DNA of 64,000 bases from Streptomyces sp. NRRL S-244 (GTDB lineage Bacteria; Actinomycetota; Actinomycetes; Streptomycetales; Streptomycetaceae), in NCBI RefSeq assembly GCF_000717915.1, contig NZ_JOCX01000024.1:1-64000 (forward strand). The letters run 5' to 3'. The translations under genes were made by a program, and so were the position numbers. Of this stretch, positions 42,233-50,643 are shown piece after piece. The notes under the pieces were generated by a model, which worked only from the letters and a program-made list of their open reading frames with translations, was not told where the DNA came from and did not search any database. Position 1 is the first letter of the stretch; the number at the start of each line of letters is the position of its first letter.

Positions 42233-43570
42233 CTAGGTCGCCCGGGCCAGGGCGGGCTCGGACTGCGCGCCGGCCGCCACGAGTTCGATGCCGAGGGCCC
42301 GCTCGACGCGGTCGGCGAGCTCCAGGGCCCGGCCGGGCGTGGGCGCGCCGAGCATGAACGTCGCCAGGTGCAGGGTCCGGTCCCGGCTCGCCGTCTGGCC
42401 CGGCCCGAACCGCGGCTTCACGTAGGCCAGTTCGGGGAAGGTGGCCATCAGCTCCTCCGTCGGGGTCTGCGCGGCCACCAGCCACTCGCCCGCCGGGATC
42501 GGCACCATCCTCATCAGCGCCGTCCGCCTGAACTGCGGCACGGTGTCCGGCGCGAGGCCCAGCGCGCTGCGGCCGATCTGCTCGGCGTAGTCGTACCCGG
42601 CGCCGACCTCGAACATGACCGGCATCGGTCCGCCCGCACGGGCGTTGACCTCGATGACGCGCGGCCCCCGCGGGGTCAGCGCGATCTCCGTGTGCACGGC
42701 CCCGGTGGTCAGCCCGATGGCCCGGATCGCCCGGTCCGCGCAGTCGACGGCGGCCTCCTGGACGGCGGGGTCGAGCCTCGACGGCATCGAGGCGCCCTCC
42801 TCGGCGTAGCCGTGGCGCAGCGCCAGCCGGTCGGAGACGGCCAGGTGGTGCCGCTCCCCGGCCGCGAGCAGCGATTCGACGCTGCAGTACGCCGCCCAGC
42901 CGCTGTCTCCGTCCGCCTCCAGTTCGAGGCGCTCTTCCAGCAGGAAGACGTCCTCGCTCTGCAGGAAGGCCGAGACGGTGGCCCGGCCGTCGCGGTAGGC
43001 GTCCAGGAGTTCCCCGTAGGTGCGGACCAGCCGCACGCTCTGGCTGCCGGCGCCGAGCGAGGGTTTGAAGACGGCCGGCAGGCCGATGCTCCGGGCCGCC
43101 CCCGCCAGATCCGCCTCCGCCCGTATCTCCGCGAACCGCGGGGAGGGCACGCCGTGTTCGGCGAAGACCTGCCGCTGCCGGTACTTGGACTGGGCGATGG
43201 TCACCGCCTCCGGCGCGTTGCCCGGCAGCCCGAGGCGTTCGGCCAGCTCGGCCTGGGGGCGCAGCAGCAGTTCGGAGTAGGTGACGATCCCCGACAGCGC
43301 GTACCGCCCGTGGAGGGCGAGGCCGACGGCCACCGCGTCGTCGAGGTCGGCCGCGGTCAGGAACTCTCCCCGCAGTCCGCGCGCGGCCCAGTCGGCGCGC
43401 ACCGGTTCCGGGTCGCCCCAGGCCGCGATGTGGACGACGGAGACCGCCGGGCTGAGCCGGGACAGGGAGTCGAGCGCCGCGGCGGGCGGGTGGCCGCCGA
43501 TGCCCGAGATCAGCAGCAGGTGCGGCTGTTCCTCGGAGCCGGCGGACGGGCGGTCGGAGCGGGGGGTCAT
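42233..43570 (-). CDS. ATP-grasp carboxylate-amine ligase
   Basis: 445 residues; AAGGA precedes the ATG. ATP-grasp features: TIAQSKYRQRQVFAEHGVPS near 120, GLPAVFKPSLGAGSQSVRLV near 157-176 and the metal-binding C-lobe TEIALTPRGPRVIEVNARAG near 285-304. The family joins a carboxylate, activated as acyl-phosphate, to an amine or thiol, often an amino acid. Family members in biosynthetic loci make dipeptides or amides (for example DdaF- or BacD-type). It lies downstream of an FMN reductase and a tandem ATP-grasp gene on the same strand, so several ligations may occur in this branch. The substrate is unknown. Confidence 0.85.
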   Translation of the reverse strand: MTPRSDRPSAGSEEQPHLLLISGIGGHPPAAALDSLSRLSPAVSVVHIAAWGDPEPVRADWAARGLRGEFLTAADLDDAVAVGLALHGRYALSGIVTYSELLLRPQAELAERLGLPGNAPEAVTIAQSKYRQRQVFAEHGVPSPRFAEIRAEADLAGAARSIGLPAVFKPSLGAGSQSVRLVRTYGELLDAYRDGRATVSAFLQSEDVFLLEERLELEADGDSGWAAYCSVESLLAAGERHHLAVSDRLALRHGYAEEGASMPSRLDPAVQEAAVDCADRAIRAIGLTTGAVHTEIALTPRGPRVIEVNARAGGPMPVMFEVGAGYDYAEQIGRSALGLAPDTVPQFRRTALMRMVPIPAGEWLVAAQTPTEELMATFPELAYVKPRFGPGQTASRDRTLHLATFMLGAPTPGRALELADRVERALGIELVAAGAQSEPALARAT

Positions 43571-43602
43571 GGCGCGTCCTTTCAGGTGACGGGCTTCGCT
43601 TC

Positions 43603-43695
43603 GCTGGAGTCGGGGTCGCTGGAGTCGGGGTCGCTGGCTTCGGGGCCGGTGACTTCGGGGGTCGGTGACTTTGGGGGTCGGTGACTTTGGGGGTC
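43603..43695. repeat. Tandem repeats in the spacer between FMN reductase and ATP-grasp genes
   Basis: Two related repeat families abut each other. There are three copies of a 15-base unit GCTGGAGTCGGGGTC (43603, 43618, and a variant at 43633), then three of a 16-base unit GGTGACTTTGGGGGTC (a variant at 43648, then 43664 and 43680). The block fills nearly all of the spacer and runs into the stop codon of the FMN reductase gene. Function unknown. Confidence 0.8.
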
Positions 43696-44245
43696 AGTGG
43701 CTGACGAGGTGTGCCGGGGCACGGCGGGCGGAGCGGAACGAGAGCAGTTCGTCCACCAGGCGGTCCATCCGGATGTGCAGCTCCTCCAGCGGGCGCCCCG
43801 GCGTGAAATCGCCGCGGGCGGAGGCCACATGGGTGGGCACGGCCCAGCCGCCCATCGCCCGGACCACCGACCGCATCTGGTCGCAGGCCGTCCCCGCGCC
43901 GCGCGGACCGCCGCCCGCGGCGATCAGCCCCACGGGCCGGTCGGCCAGCGCGTCGCCGGTGAGGTGGTCCAGGGCGTTCTTGAGCAGCCCGCTGTACGAG
44001 CCGTGGTAGACCGGCGTGGCGATGACGGCGCCGCTCGCCCCGGCGATCCGGGCGCGGATCGCCGCCGTCTGGCTGTACGGGGGAGGGTCGTCGTAGTCCT
44101 CGATCCGGTGGCGTCCGGGGAACTCCACGCTCAGGTCGAGGAGTTCGTACGCCGCCCCGGCCGCCCTGATCCGCTGCGCGGCCAGCTCCAGGACCCGGCG
44201 CGACACCGAGTCCGCGTAGGCGCTGCCGAGGATGCCGAGTATCAC
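43694..44245 (-). CDS. NADPH-dependent FMN reductase
   Basis: 183 residues from a GTG that overlaps the stop of the upstream tandem ATP-grasp gene. The flavodoxin-like signature is ILGILGSAYADSVSRRVLEL at the N-terminus and ATPVYHGSYSGLLKNALDHL near 75-95, as in SsuE-type reductases. It would supply reduced FMN or reduce a substrate directly. The coupling with ATP-grasp genes ties it to the right-hand branch of the locus. Not closely similar to the FMN reductase at 5621. Confidence 0.85.
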   Translation of the reverse strand: MILGILGSAYADSVSRRVLELAAQRIRAAGAAYELLDLSVEFPGRHRIEDYDDPPPYSQTAAIRARIAGASGAVIATPVYHGSYSGLLKNALDHLTGDALADRPVGLIAAGGGPRGAGTACDQMRSVVRAMGGWAVPTHVASARGDFTPGRPLEELHIRMDRLVDELLSFRSARRAPAHLVSH

Positions 44246-47200
44246 CGCCCGGCCCCCGCGGACCCCGGCTTCGGCTCCAGACCGATCACCAGGCGCACCT
44301 CGCGCTCGGCGCGCGCGACCAGCCGCCGGACCTCCTCGTGCGAATCGTGGGCGAAGACGTGCGTGCTGGCGCCCGTCCCCGAGAACGGCTGCACGGGGAC
44401 CACGTCCCCGATCCGGTACGGCACGTTGCGGTAGTACGCGTCCTGCGCCACCGCCGAGTCGTCGTAGTCCAGCAGCATCCCGCCGACCGTGAAGTGCACG
44501 GTCCAGCCCGCGTACGCGCCCACCGGGGCGACCCGGCCGGCCCTCGGGTCGAGGCCCACGTCGGTGAGGATCTTGGCGTGGAAGAGGTCGATGCCGGTGG
44601 TGGCCAGGAAGGCCTCGCGGACGCCTGCGCCGCCCGGGCGGCCGGCCACCTCGCAGAAGGTGAACCCGGACTCGTCCAGGAAGGCCTCCAGGTGGAGCAC
44701 CCCGGCGGAGACCTGCCAGGCATCGACGACCCGGCCGAGCAGTTCGCGGGCCGCCGCGCGCACGGCGGGGTCGGCCACCGTGATGGACGACAGCGGCTCC
44801 ACCCGGGAGACCGCCAGGGTGTCGCTCACGTACCGGGACACGTCCCAGATCACCTCGCCCCCGTAGACGACGGCGTCGATGTGGCACATGTCGCCCGCCA
44901 CGAACCCCTCGCACAGGTGGGTGCCGGGGCTGAACTCCTCGCGCACCCACCGCTCGACCTGCCGGGCGTCCCTGAGCACCGACACCCCGTACGAGCCGGA
45001 ACCGTCGCGCGGCTTGACCACGACCCGGCCGTGCCGGGCGAACAGGTCGGTGACGTCCTCCGGGGTGTGGACGAGGTGCCCCTCGGCGGTACGGATGCCC
45101 GCCCGCCGGGCGATGCGCTTCATCACCGCCTTGTCCACGAACTTGCGGGCGGTGGCCTGGTCGCTGCCCGGCGTGCCCAGCCTGGCGCGCAGCTCCGCGG
45201 CCGGCTCCAGCAGCCGCTCGGAGACGGTGGCGACCCGGTCCACCGGGTGCAGCGCGTGCACCGCGCCCGCGAGGGCCCGTACCCCGTCCGGGTCGAACAC
45301 GTCCGTCCGGGCGGCGAAGTCGGCGCCGCTGCCGGTGGTGTTGCCCGCGGCCGAGCTCAGCACGCTGACCCGGAAGCGGTCCGGGTCCAGCAGCGGCGAG
45401 CCGTCGTCGCGGGTCCACACCCGGGAGCCGATCCGGTCCAGCAGCAGGACGTGCGTACGGTCGGCGGCCTCGGTCTTCCACAGCAGCGAGCGCTCGATCC
45501 GGGCCACCGCCTGCTCGGCGCGGACGGTGTCCGGAGCCGCCACGGTGTACTCCAGCCGGACGACCGGCCCGTTGTGGACGCCCTCGCGGTCGAGCGGGGT
45601 CCGTGCGGACGCCAGCTCGGGCCACTCGTACAGCTCCTCGGCGGCGGTCGCGGCGACCACGCGGAAGCGGCCCGGCCCGGACAGGACGTGGCGCTGGATG
45701 GCGATCCGCCCGGCGTCGGGCAGGTCGGCGCGCACCGGCCGGCCCAGGGCGCTCTCGGCAGCGGCCGTCACCAGGCTCCGCCGGTGGGCGGCGTCGTAGA
45801 GGTCCAGGACCTGCCGGTCGAAGCCGGGCAGGACCAGGGGGCGCGTGTCGCGCGCCCCGAACACGACCCGGGCGGGCCCCTCGATCCCGGCGTCGCGCAC
45901 GGCCTCCTCGGTGCGTGCCAGCAGCCGCGCGGGCACCGGGCCGGCGGTCAGGCACCGCTCGGAGCTGCCGTCCTCGGCGGCCTGGTCGCCGCTCTCGTCG
46001 ATCGAGGCGAGTACGTCCACCCGCCCCCCGCGGGCCGCGAGGGCCAGCACGGTGTGCACGGGGTCGCTGACGAAGGCGAGCTCCTCCAGCAGCCCGTCGA
46101 GCTCGCCGAGTTCCTCGCTCCCCGCCCCACCGGGGCGGGCGGCTCCGGCGGCCAGCGCGCGCAGTTCCCGCGCCTCCCGCTCGTACGCGCCCGACCAGGA
46201 CAGGACCGCGGCCACCGGCCGGCGCTCGTGCGCCGCCAGGAACCGCGCGCGCACCGCGTCGAAGGTGAGCTCGTCACGCCGCAGTACGGTCAGCCGCGCG
46301 GTCACCGCCCCGGCCGCGGCCACGATCCGCTCGACCGGGTCCGCTCCGTCCAGCAGCAGCACCACGTGCTCGCCGCCCGCGGGATCGGGCTCCGGCTGCT
46401 CCGGCCCCGGCTTCCGCTCCGCGGCGGCGACCGGCTCGATGCGCAGCGACTCCTGCACCAGGGCGGCCGTCTCCGCGGCGACCCGTCCGGCCGTCGCCGC
46501 ATCGGCTCCGCGCACCATCACGTACCCGAACCGGTCGTGGTTGGTGCCCAGCGCCGGCACCCGGTCGCCGGGCCCGACGGTCACCTCGCAGTCGACCACC
46601 CCGGCCGGCAGCTCGCGGAACGGGGGAACCGTGCCGCGCACGATCCCCTCGGCCGCACTCCACAGGGCGTGCAGGGCCACGGTGGTCACCGGCGGGGCCG
46701 CGTCCTCGACCGGCGCACCGGTGGCGAGCGCGACGAGGTCGCGGGCGACCGAGCGGTCCAGGGCCAGCGACATCTGCCGGGTGACCACGTGTCCGGCGAT
46801 CCGGCCGTTCACCTCGATGAGCTCCGGGCCGGTCGGCGTGACGAGCAGCTCCACGTGGAGCGCGCTCGCCCGGACCCCGAGCGCCTCGACGGTGTCCAGG
46901 ACGAACCGCCGTGCGGCGCCCATGCCCTGGAAGCGGGCCGGGAAGTGCCCGCCCAGCTCGGCCGTGGTGCCGGGCGCCGTCGGGATGCGCTCGCCGAATC
47001 CGTACAGGACCACGCGCCCGTCCTGGACGAGCAGTTCGGCGCTGACGTGGCGTCCGACGGCGTACTCCTCGACGAGCGCGACGGGGCGCTCGCCACCGTC
47101 GCCGTTCCCGTCGCCGTTCCCGTCGCCATCGCCGTGCCCGTCCTCGGCGCCGGTCCCGTACGGGACCCCCAGGACCTCGGCCAGCCCGGCGGCGGCCTGC

Positions 47201-47712
47201 TCGCGGGTCCACGCCACGGTGACCCCGACCGAATACCGGCCGGACGTCGGCTTGATCACGCACGGCAGCCCGATCTCGTCGACCGCCGCCAGTCCCTCCT
47301 CCTCGGTGACCGCACGGCGCCAGCGCAGGCTGCCGATCCCGGCCTTCCCGAGCCGTTCCCGTACGGCCGACTTGTCGCCCAGCAGCCGCGCCGCCTCCAG
47401 TGACTCGTGGGGCAGGCCCAGGTCGCGGGCGAATCTCGCCGCACCGTGCAGGAGGTTCTCGTCGCGGCAGATCACGCCGTCGACCGGATTGGGGCCGAGC
47501 CGTCCCCGCAACAGGGCGGCCAGGTCGTGGCCGCCGGACAGGTCCGCCACCTCCACCACCCGCGCCGCGCGTTCGAGCAGCTCGAACCCGGCATTGGCGC
47601 GGTAGGCGTCCAGGCGCTCCGTGACGAAGGTGACCTCGATCCCGTCGTCGGCCATGTCCGCCACGACGTCAAAGCCTCTGACGTATGCCGTCTCCAACAG
47701 AACAACATGCAT
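44242..47712 (-). CDS. Tandem ATP-grasp fusion protein
   Basis: 1156 residues. The N-terminal ATP-grasp unit (about 1-440) shows DGVICRDENLLHGAARFARD near 78, LLGDKSAVRERLGKAGI near 110, GLPCVIKPTSGRYSVGVTVA near 147 and ELLVTPTGPELIEVNGRIAG near 290-310. A linker-like alpha/beta region (about 450-830) has no clear motif. A second ATP-grasp unit (about 860-1130) contains ATARKFVDKAVMKRIARRAG, HGRVVVKPRDGSGSYGVSVL and HLEAFLDESGFTFCEVAGRP. An Asp/Gly/Asn repeat (DGDGNGDGNGDG) interrupts the first unit near 195-208. Two complete ATP-grasp folds in one chain suggest two successive ligations or one catalytic and one structural unit. I know no close functional precedent. Confidence 0.85.
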   Translation of the reverse strand: MHVVLLETAYVRGFDVVADMADDGIEVTFVTERLDAYRANAGFELLERAARVVEVADLSGGHDLAALLRGRLGPNPVDGVICRDENLLHGAARFARDLGLPHESLEAARLLGDKSAVRERLGKAGIGSLRWRRAVTEEEGLAAVDEIGLPCVIKPTSGRYSVGVTVAWTREQAAAGLAEVLGVPYGTGAEDGHGDGDGNGDGNGDGGERPVALVEEYAVGRHVSAELLVQDGRVVLYGFGERIPTAPGTTAELGGHFPARFQGMGAARRFVLDTVEALGVRASALHVELLVTPTGPELIEVNGRIAGHVVTRQMSLALDRSVARDLVALATGAPVEDAAPPVTTVALHALWSAAEGIVRGTVPPFRELPAGVVDCEVTVGPGDRVPALGTNHDRFGYVMVRGADAATAGRVAAETAALVQESLRIEPVAAAERKPGPEQPEPDPAGGEHVVLLLDGADPVERIVAAAGAVTARLTVLRRDELTFDAVRARFLAAHERRPVAAVLSWSGAYEREARELRALAAGAARPGGAGSEELGELDGLLEELAFVSDPVHTVLALAARGGRVDVLASIDESGDQAAEDGSSERCLTAGPVPARLLARTEEAVRDAGIEGPARVVFGARDTRPLVLPGFDRQVLDLYDAAHRRSLVTAAAESALGRPVRADLPDAGRIAIQRHVLSGPGRFRVVAATAAEELYEWPELASARTPLDREGVHNGPVVRLEYTVAAPDTVRAEQAVARIERSLLWKTEAADRTHVLLLDRIGSRVWTRDDGSPLLDPDRFRVSVLSSAAGNTTGSGADFAARTDVFDPDGVRALAGAVHALHPVDRVATVSERLLEPAAELRARLGTPGSDQATARKFVDKAVMKRIARRAGIRTAEGHLVHTPEDVTDLFARHGRVVVKPRDGSGSYGVSVLRDARQVERWVREEFSPGTHLCEGFVAGDMCHIDAVVYGGEVIWDVSRYVSDTLAVSRVEPLSSITVADPAVRAAARELLGRVVDAWQVSAGVLHLEAFLDESGFTFCEVAGRPGGAGVREAFLATTGIDLFHAKILTDVGLDPRAGRVAPVGAYAGWTVHFTVGGMLLDYDDSAVAQDAYYRNVPYRIGDVVPVQPFSGTGASTHVFAHDSHEEVRRLVARAEREVRLVIGLEPKPGSAGAGR

Positions 47713-47809
47713 GAGCTCAGCCCCTTGAGTCCTCTTCTCATCGAAGCATCGGGGGGCGCGGACTACAGGGCAAGCGGCAGCCGCATAATCACGCTCACTC
47801 CATCACCTC

Positions 47810-47853
47810 TTCCCTTTTCATTCCCGTTCCGTTCCCGTTTCGCTCCCGCCTCG
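47810..47853 (+). promoter_or_regulatory. SARP-type heptamer repeats, site C
   Basis: Four successive units with an exact 11-base period start at 47810, 47821, 47832 and 47843: TTCCCTTTTCA, TTCCCGTTCCG, TTCCCGTTTCG, CTCCCGCCTCG. A degenerate fifth (ATACCGTCGCC) contains TACCGT at 47855-47860, a possible -10. The core TTCCCGN matches sites A and B. The strand suggests activation of the WD40/GTP-cyclohydrolase operon; the divergent ATP-grasp gene at 47712 may share it. The rest of the 349-base region shows no further feature. Confidence 0.65.
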
Positions 47854-48061
47854 ATACCGTCGCCACCCACCCTGACCTGCTGGAACATGTCAAACAAAAG
47901 AATTGGAATCCATCAGGTCGGGCGACTTCCCACATTGCCGGACAGCGCTTCGCAGCTCCTTGCGGCAGCAATTAGTGTGCATACAGGAAACTGGACACCC
48001 ACCTCTCCATTCACCCCGTAAACGGCCTTTCCCGGGCACCGATGCAAAGGACAGAGACAGC

Positions 48062-49939
48062 GTGCGCACCATCTCCATCCCGAAATCGGGGACCGGACAT
48101 TCGGCCCCGATCACCCACGTGGCCTTCAGCCCGGACGGCAGCCGCCTCGCGACCTCGTCCTACGACGGAACCGTCATCGTCTGGAGCACCGCCGACCCCG
48201 CCCACCCCACCGAGACCGCGACGCTGCGCCACCGCCGCCTCGTCAACTCCTCGGCCTGGAACCCCGCCGACCCGACCCTCCTCGCGACGGCCTCCGCCGA
48301 CAAGACGGTCGGCATCTGGCGCGTCCCCCGGGAGGGCCCGGCCACGCTGGTCAACGTCCTGGCCCGGCACACCGACGACATCAACTCGGTCGCCTGGCTG
48401 CCCGACGGCGAGCGCCTGATCTGCGTCTCCGAGGACGGCCGCGCCACCCTGTGGTCCGTACTCGACGGCACCTTCCTCACCGAGGTCGGCTCGCACGAGG
48501 CGCACTGCATGATGGTCTCCGTCAGCGTCGAGGGCCTGGCCGCCACGGTCGGCGAGGACGGCCTGGTCGCCGTCAGCGACCCCGCCTCCGGCTCCGGGTC
48601 CGGCGCCCGCGCGGCGCGCAAGCGCCACTACGACTCCTCCATCGAGGGCTGCGCCTGGTCCCGGGCCGGCGACCTCCTCGCCGTGGCCCGCGACGACGGC
48701 CGCGTCGACCTGCTGACCCGCGAGCTGGACCACGTACTGACCGTCGAGGTCTCCAGTTCCGCCGCCCGCGCCGTCGACTGGGCCGAGGACGACTCCGCGT
48801 TCGTCGTCGGCGCCTACGACGGCTCCCTGCACTGGTTCGACCGGTCCGGCGAACGCCGGCACACCGTCGCCGACCTCCGCGTGTGGCCGCGCTCCGTCGC
48901 CGCCGCCCGGGGCCTGGTCGCCGCGGGCTCCTTCCGCAACGCCCCGCACCTGTACGACATGGCCACGGCCGCCGAACTCTCCGGCCCCGAGCGCGCCACC
49001 CACGGCCCCAACGCCCTGGCCGCGCGCGGCGACGAGCTCCTCATCGGCGGGGACTCCGGCACCGTCTTCGCCGTCCGCGTCGAGAACGGCGCCCAGCGGC
49101 GGGCCACCCCGATCGAGCTCACCGACGGCCCGATCCTGTCCCTCGCCACCGACGGCGACACGATCTACGCGGGCACCTACTCCGGCCACGTCATCCGCTA
49201 CGACGGCACCCGCACCTCCAGCGAGCGCCTCGGCGCGCCCATCCCCTCCCTCACCGTCGACGGGGGCCGGCTGATCGCGGGCACCTACAACGGCGAGTTC
49301 CTCGTCCTGGACCCGGCCACGCTCCGGCTCGAAGAGCGCGTCCCGGCGCACGGCGGATCGGTGAAGTCCCTGGCCCCGATCCCGGACGGCGGCTTCCTGT
49401 CCGCCGCCACCGACCGCACCGTCGAGGCGGGCACCGTGCACGGGCGCACCAAGCTGTGGGAACACGGCAACCTCGTCAACGCGGTCGCCGGCCTCCACGG
49501 CCCCGGCGGCTCCGTCGTCGCCAGCGCCTCCCGCGACCACACCGTCAAGGTCGGCCGGGTCACCCGTACCGAGGACGGCGGCTGGAGCACCGGCGCGCCG
49601 CAGACGCTGCTCGGCTCCGACGAGTCGGTCAAGTGCGTCTCGCTGCTCGGCGACGTCCAGAGGCCCACCGTCCTCGCCGGCTCCTACGACTTCAACCTCT
49701 ACTCCTGGCAGGTCGACTGGGCCGATTCGGCGGGCACCCTCGCCTCCGGCCGGGTCCTCGCCGGGTTCGCCCAGGGCCTGTCCTGCATGTTCCAGCTCGC
49801 CGACGGGCGCGTGGCGGTGGCCGGATGGGACGGCCGGATCGTCTTCGTCGCCGTCGACGCGTACGGCGCCCACATCCAGCACACCCTCCACATCGACGAC
49901 ATCGCGCAGAGCGCCGACCGGAAGCAGGTGGCCGCATGA
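48062..49939 (+). CDS. WD40-repeat beta-propeller protein (ToxC-like context)
   Basis: 625 residues from the GTG at 48062, with AAGGA upstream; a TTG at 47903 would add 53 untypical residues. WD-type repeats run through the chain: GHSAPITHVAFSPDGSRLAT near 10-30, then TSYDGTVIVWS, ATASADKTVGIWR, SEDGRATLWSV and more, enough for one or two propellers. There are no catalytic motifs; WD40 proteins act as scaffolds or, rarely, enzymes. In the toxoflavin operon, as I recall it, a WD-repeat protein (ToxC) lies beside GTP cyclohydrolase II (ToxB). Here too its stop overlaps the start of a GTP cyclohydrolase II gene. First gene of the right-hand plus operon, behind SARP-type repeats. Confidence 0.85.
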   Translation: MRTISIPKSGTGHSAPITHVAFSPDGSRLATSSYDGTVIVWSTADPAHPTETATLRHRRLVNSSAWNPADPTLLATASADKTVGIWRVPREGPATLVNVLARHTDDINSVAWLPDGERLICVSEDGRATLWSVLDGTFLTEVGSHEAHCMMVSVSVEGLAATVGEDGLVAVSDPASGSGSGARAARKRHYDSSIEGCAWSRAGDLLAVARDDGRVDLLTRELDHVLTVEVSSSAARAVDWAEDDSAFVVGAYDGSLHWFDRSGERRHTVADLRVWPRSVAAARGLVAAGSFRNAPHLYDMATAAELSGPERATHGPNALAARGDELLIGGDSGTVFAVRVENGAQRRATPIELTDGPILSLATDGDTIYAGTYSGHVIRYDGTRTSSERLGAPIPSLTVDGGRLIAGTYNGEFLVLDPATLRLEERVPAHGGSVKSLAPIPDGGFLSAATDRTVEAGTVHGRTKLWEHGNLVNAVAGLHGPGGSVVASASRDHTVKVGRVTRTEDGGWSTGAPQTLLGSDESVKCVSLLGDVQRPTVLAGSYDFNLYSWQVDWADSAGTLASGRVLAGFAQGLSCMFQLADGRVAVAGWDGRIVFVAVDAYGAHIQHTLHIDDIAQSADRKQVAA

Positions 49940-50643
49940 CGACCTCGGCCGACATACGGGAAGCCGCCGCGGAAGCCGCCCCCGCGACGGCGCCGGCAAC
50001 GATCCCGGCAACGATCCCGGCAGCCATCCCGGCGGCGGTCCGGGCCCGCGTCCCCGTCACGCTCTCACGCGTCCGGGACCGCAGCGCCGACCTCATCACC
50101 TTCCACCGCCTCCCCGACCCCGGCGAGCACTTCGCGGTCCTCGTCCCCGCCACCCCCGGCGACACCGCGCCGCCGCTGGTACGCCTGCACAGCGAATGCC
50201 TGACCGGCGACGTCCTCGGCTCGGCCCGCTGCGACTGCGGCCCCCAGCTCGACGAGGCCCTGCGGCGCATCGCCGACCACGGCGGCGCCGTGCTGTACCT
50301 GCGCCAGGAAGGCCGCGGCATCGGGCTCTACAACAAGCTCGACACCTACGTCCTCCAGTCCCAGGACCACGACACCTTCGCCGCCAACCGCATGATCGGC
50401 CGCGGCGACGACGAGCGCGACTACGCGGCCGCCGCCGCGATGCTCCACGCCCTCGGCCTGACCCGGATCCGCCTGCTCACGAACAACCCCGACAAGGTGC
50501 GGGAACTGCGCACGCACGGCATCGAGATCACCGAGGTGATCCCCACCGGCGTGTACGTCACCGCGGAGAACTCCCGCTACCTGTCCGCCAAGGCCGAACT
50601 CGCCGGCCACACCCTCGCGCTGCTCCAGGAGGCCGCGGCATGA
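49936..50643 (+). CDS. GTP cyclohydrolase II (RibA/ToxB-like)
   Basis: 235 residues; both ends overlap neighbours by ATGA. The zinc site is complete: Cys in SECLTGDVLGSARCDCG (88, 99, 101). YLRQEGRGIGL near 121-131 keeps the Tyr found in classical RibA enzymes, and LTNNPDKVREL near 180 is the family signature. It should open GTP to 2,5-diamino-6-ribosylamino-4-pyrimidinone phosphate with loss of formate and pyrophosphate. The first 40 residues are an Ala/Pro/Ile-rich low-complexity leader not found in typical RibA. No DHBP synthase domain is attached. The operon context and the distant RibD-like pair argue for a biosynthetic role rather than riboflavin supply. Confidence 0.92.
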   Translation: MTTSADIREAAAEAAPATAPATIPATIPAAIPAAVRARVPVTLSRVRDRSADLITFHRLPDPGEHFAVLVPATPGDTAPPLVRLHSECLTGDVLGSARCDCGPQLDEALRRIADHGGAVLYLRQEGRGIGLYNKLDTYVLQSQDHDTFAANRMIGRGDDERDYAAAAAMLHALGLTRIRLLTNNPDKVRELRTHGIEITEVIPTGVYVTAENSRYLSAKAELAGHTLALLQEAAA

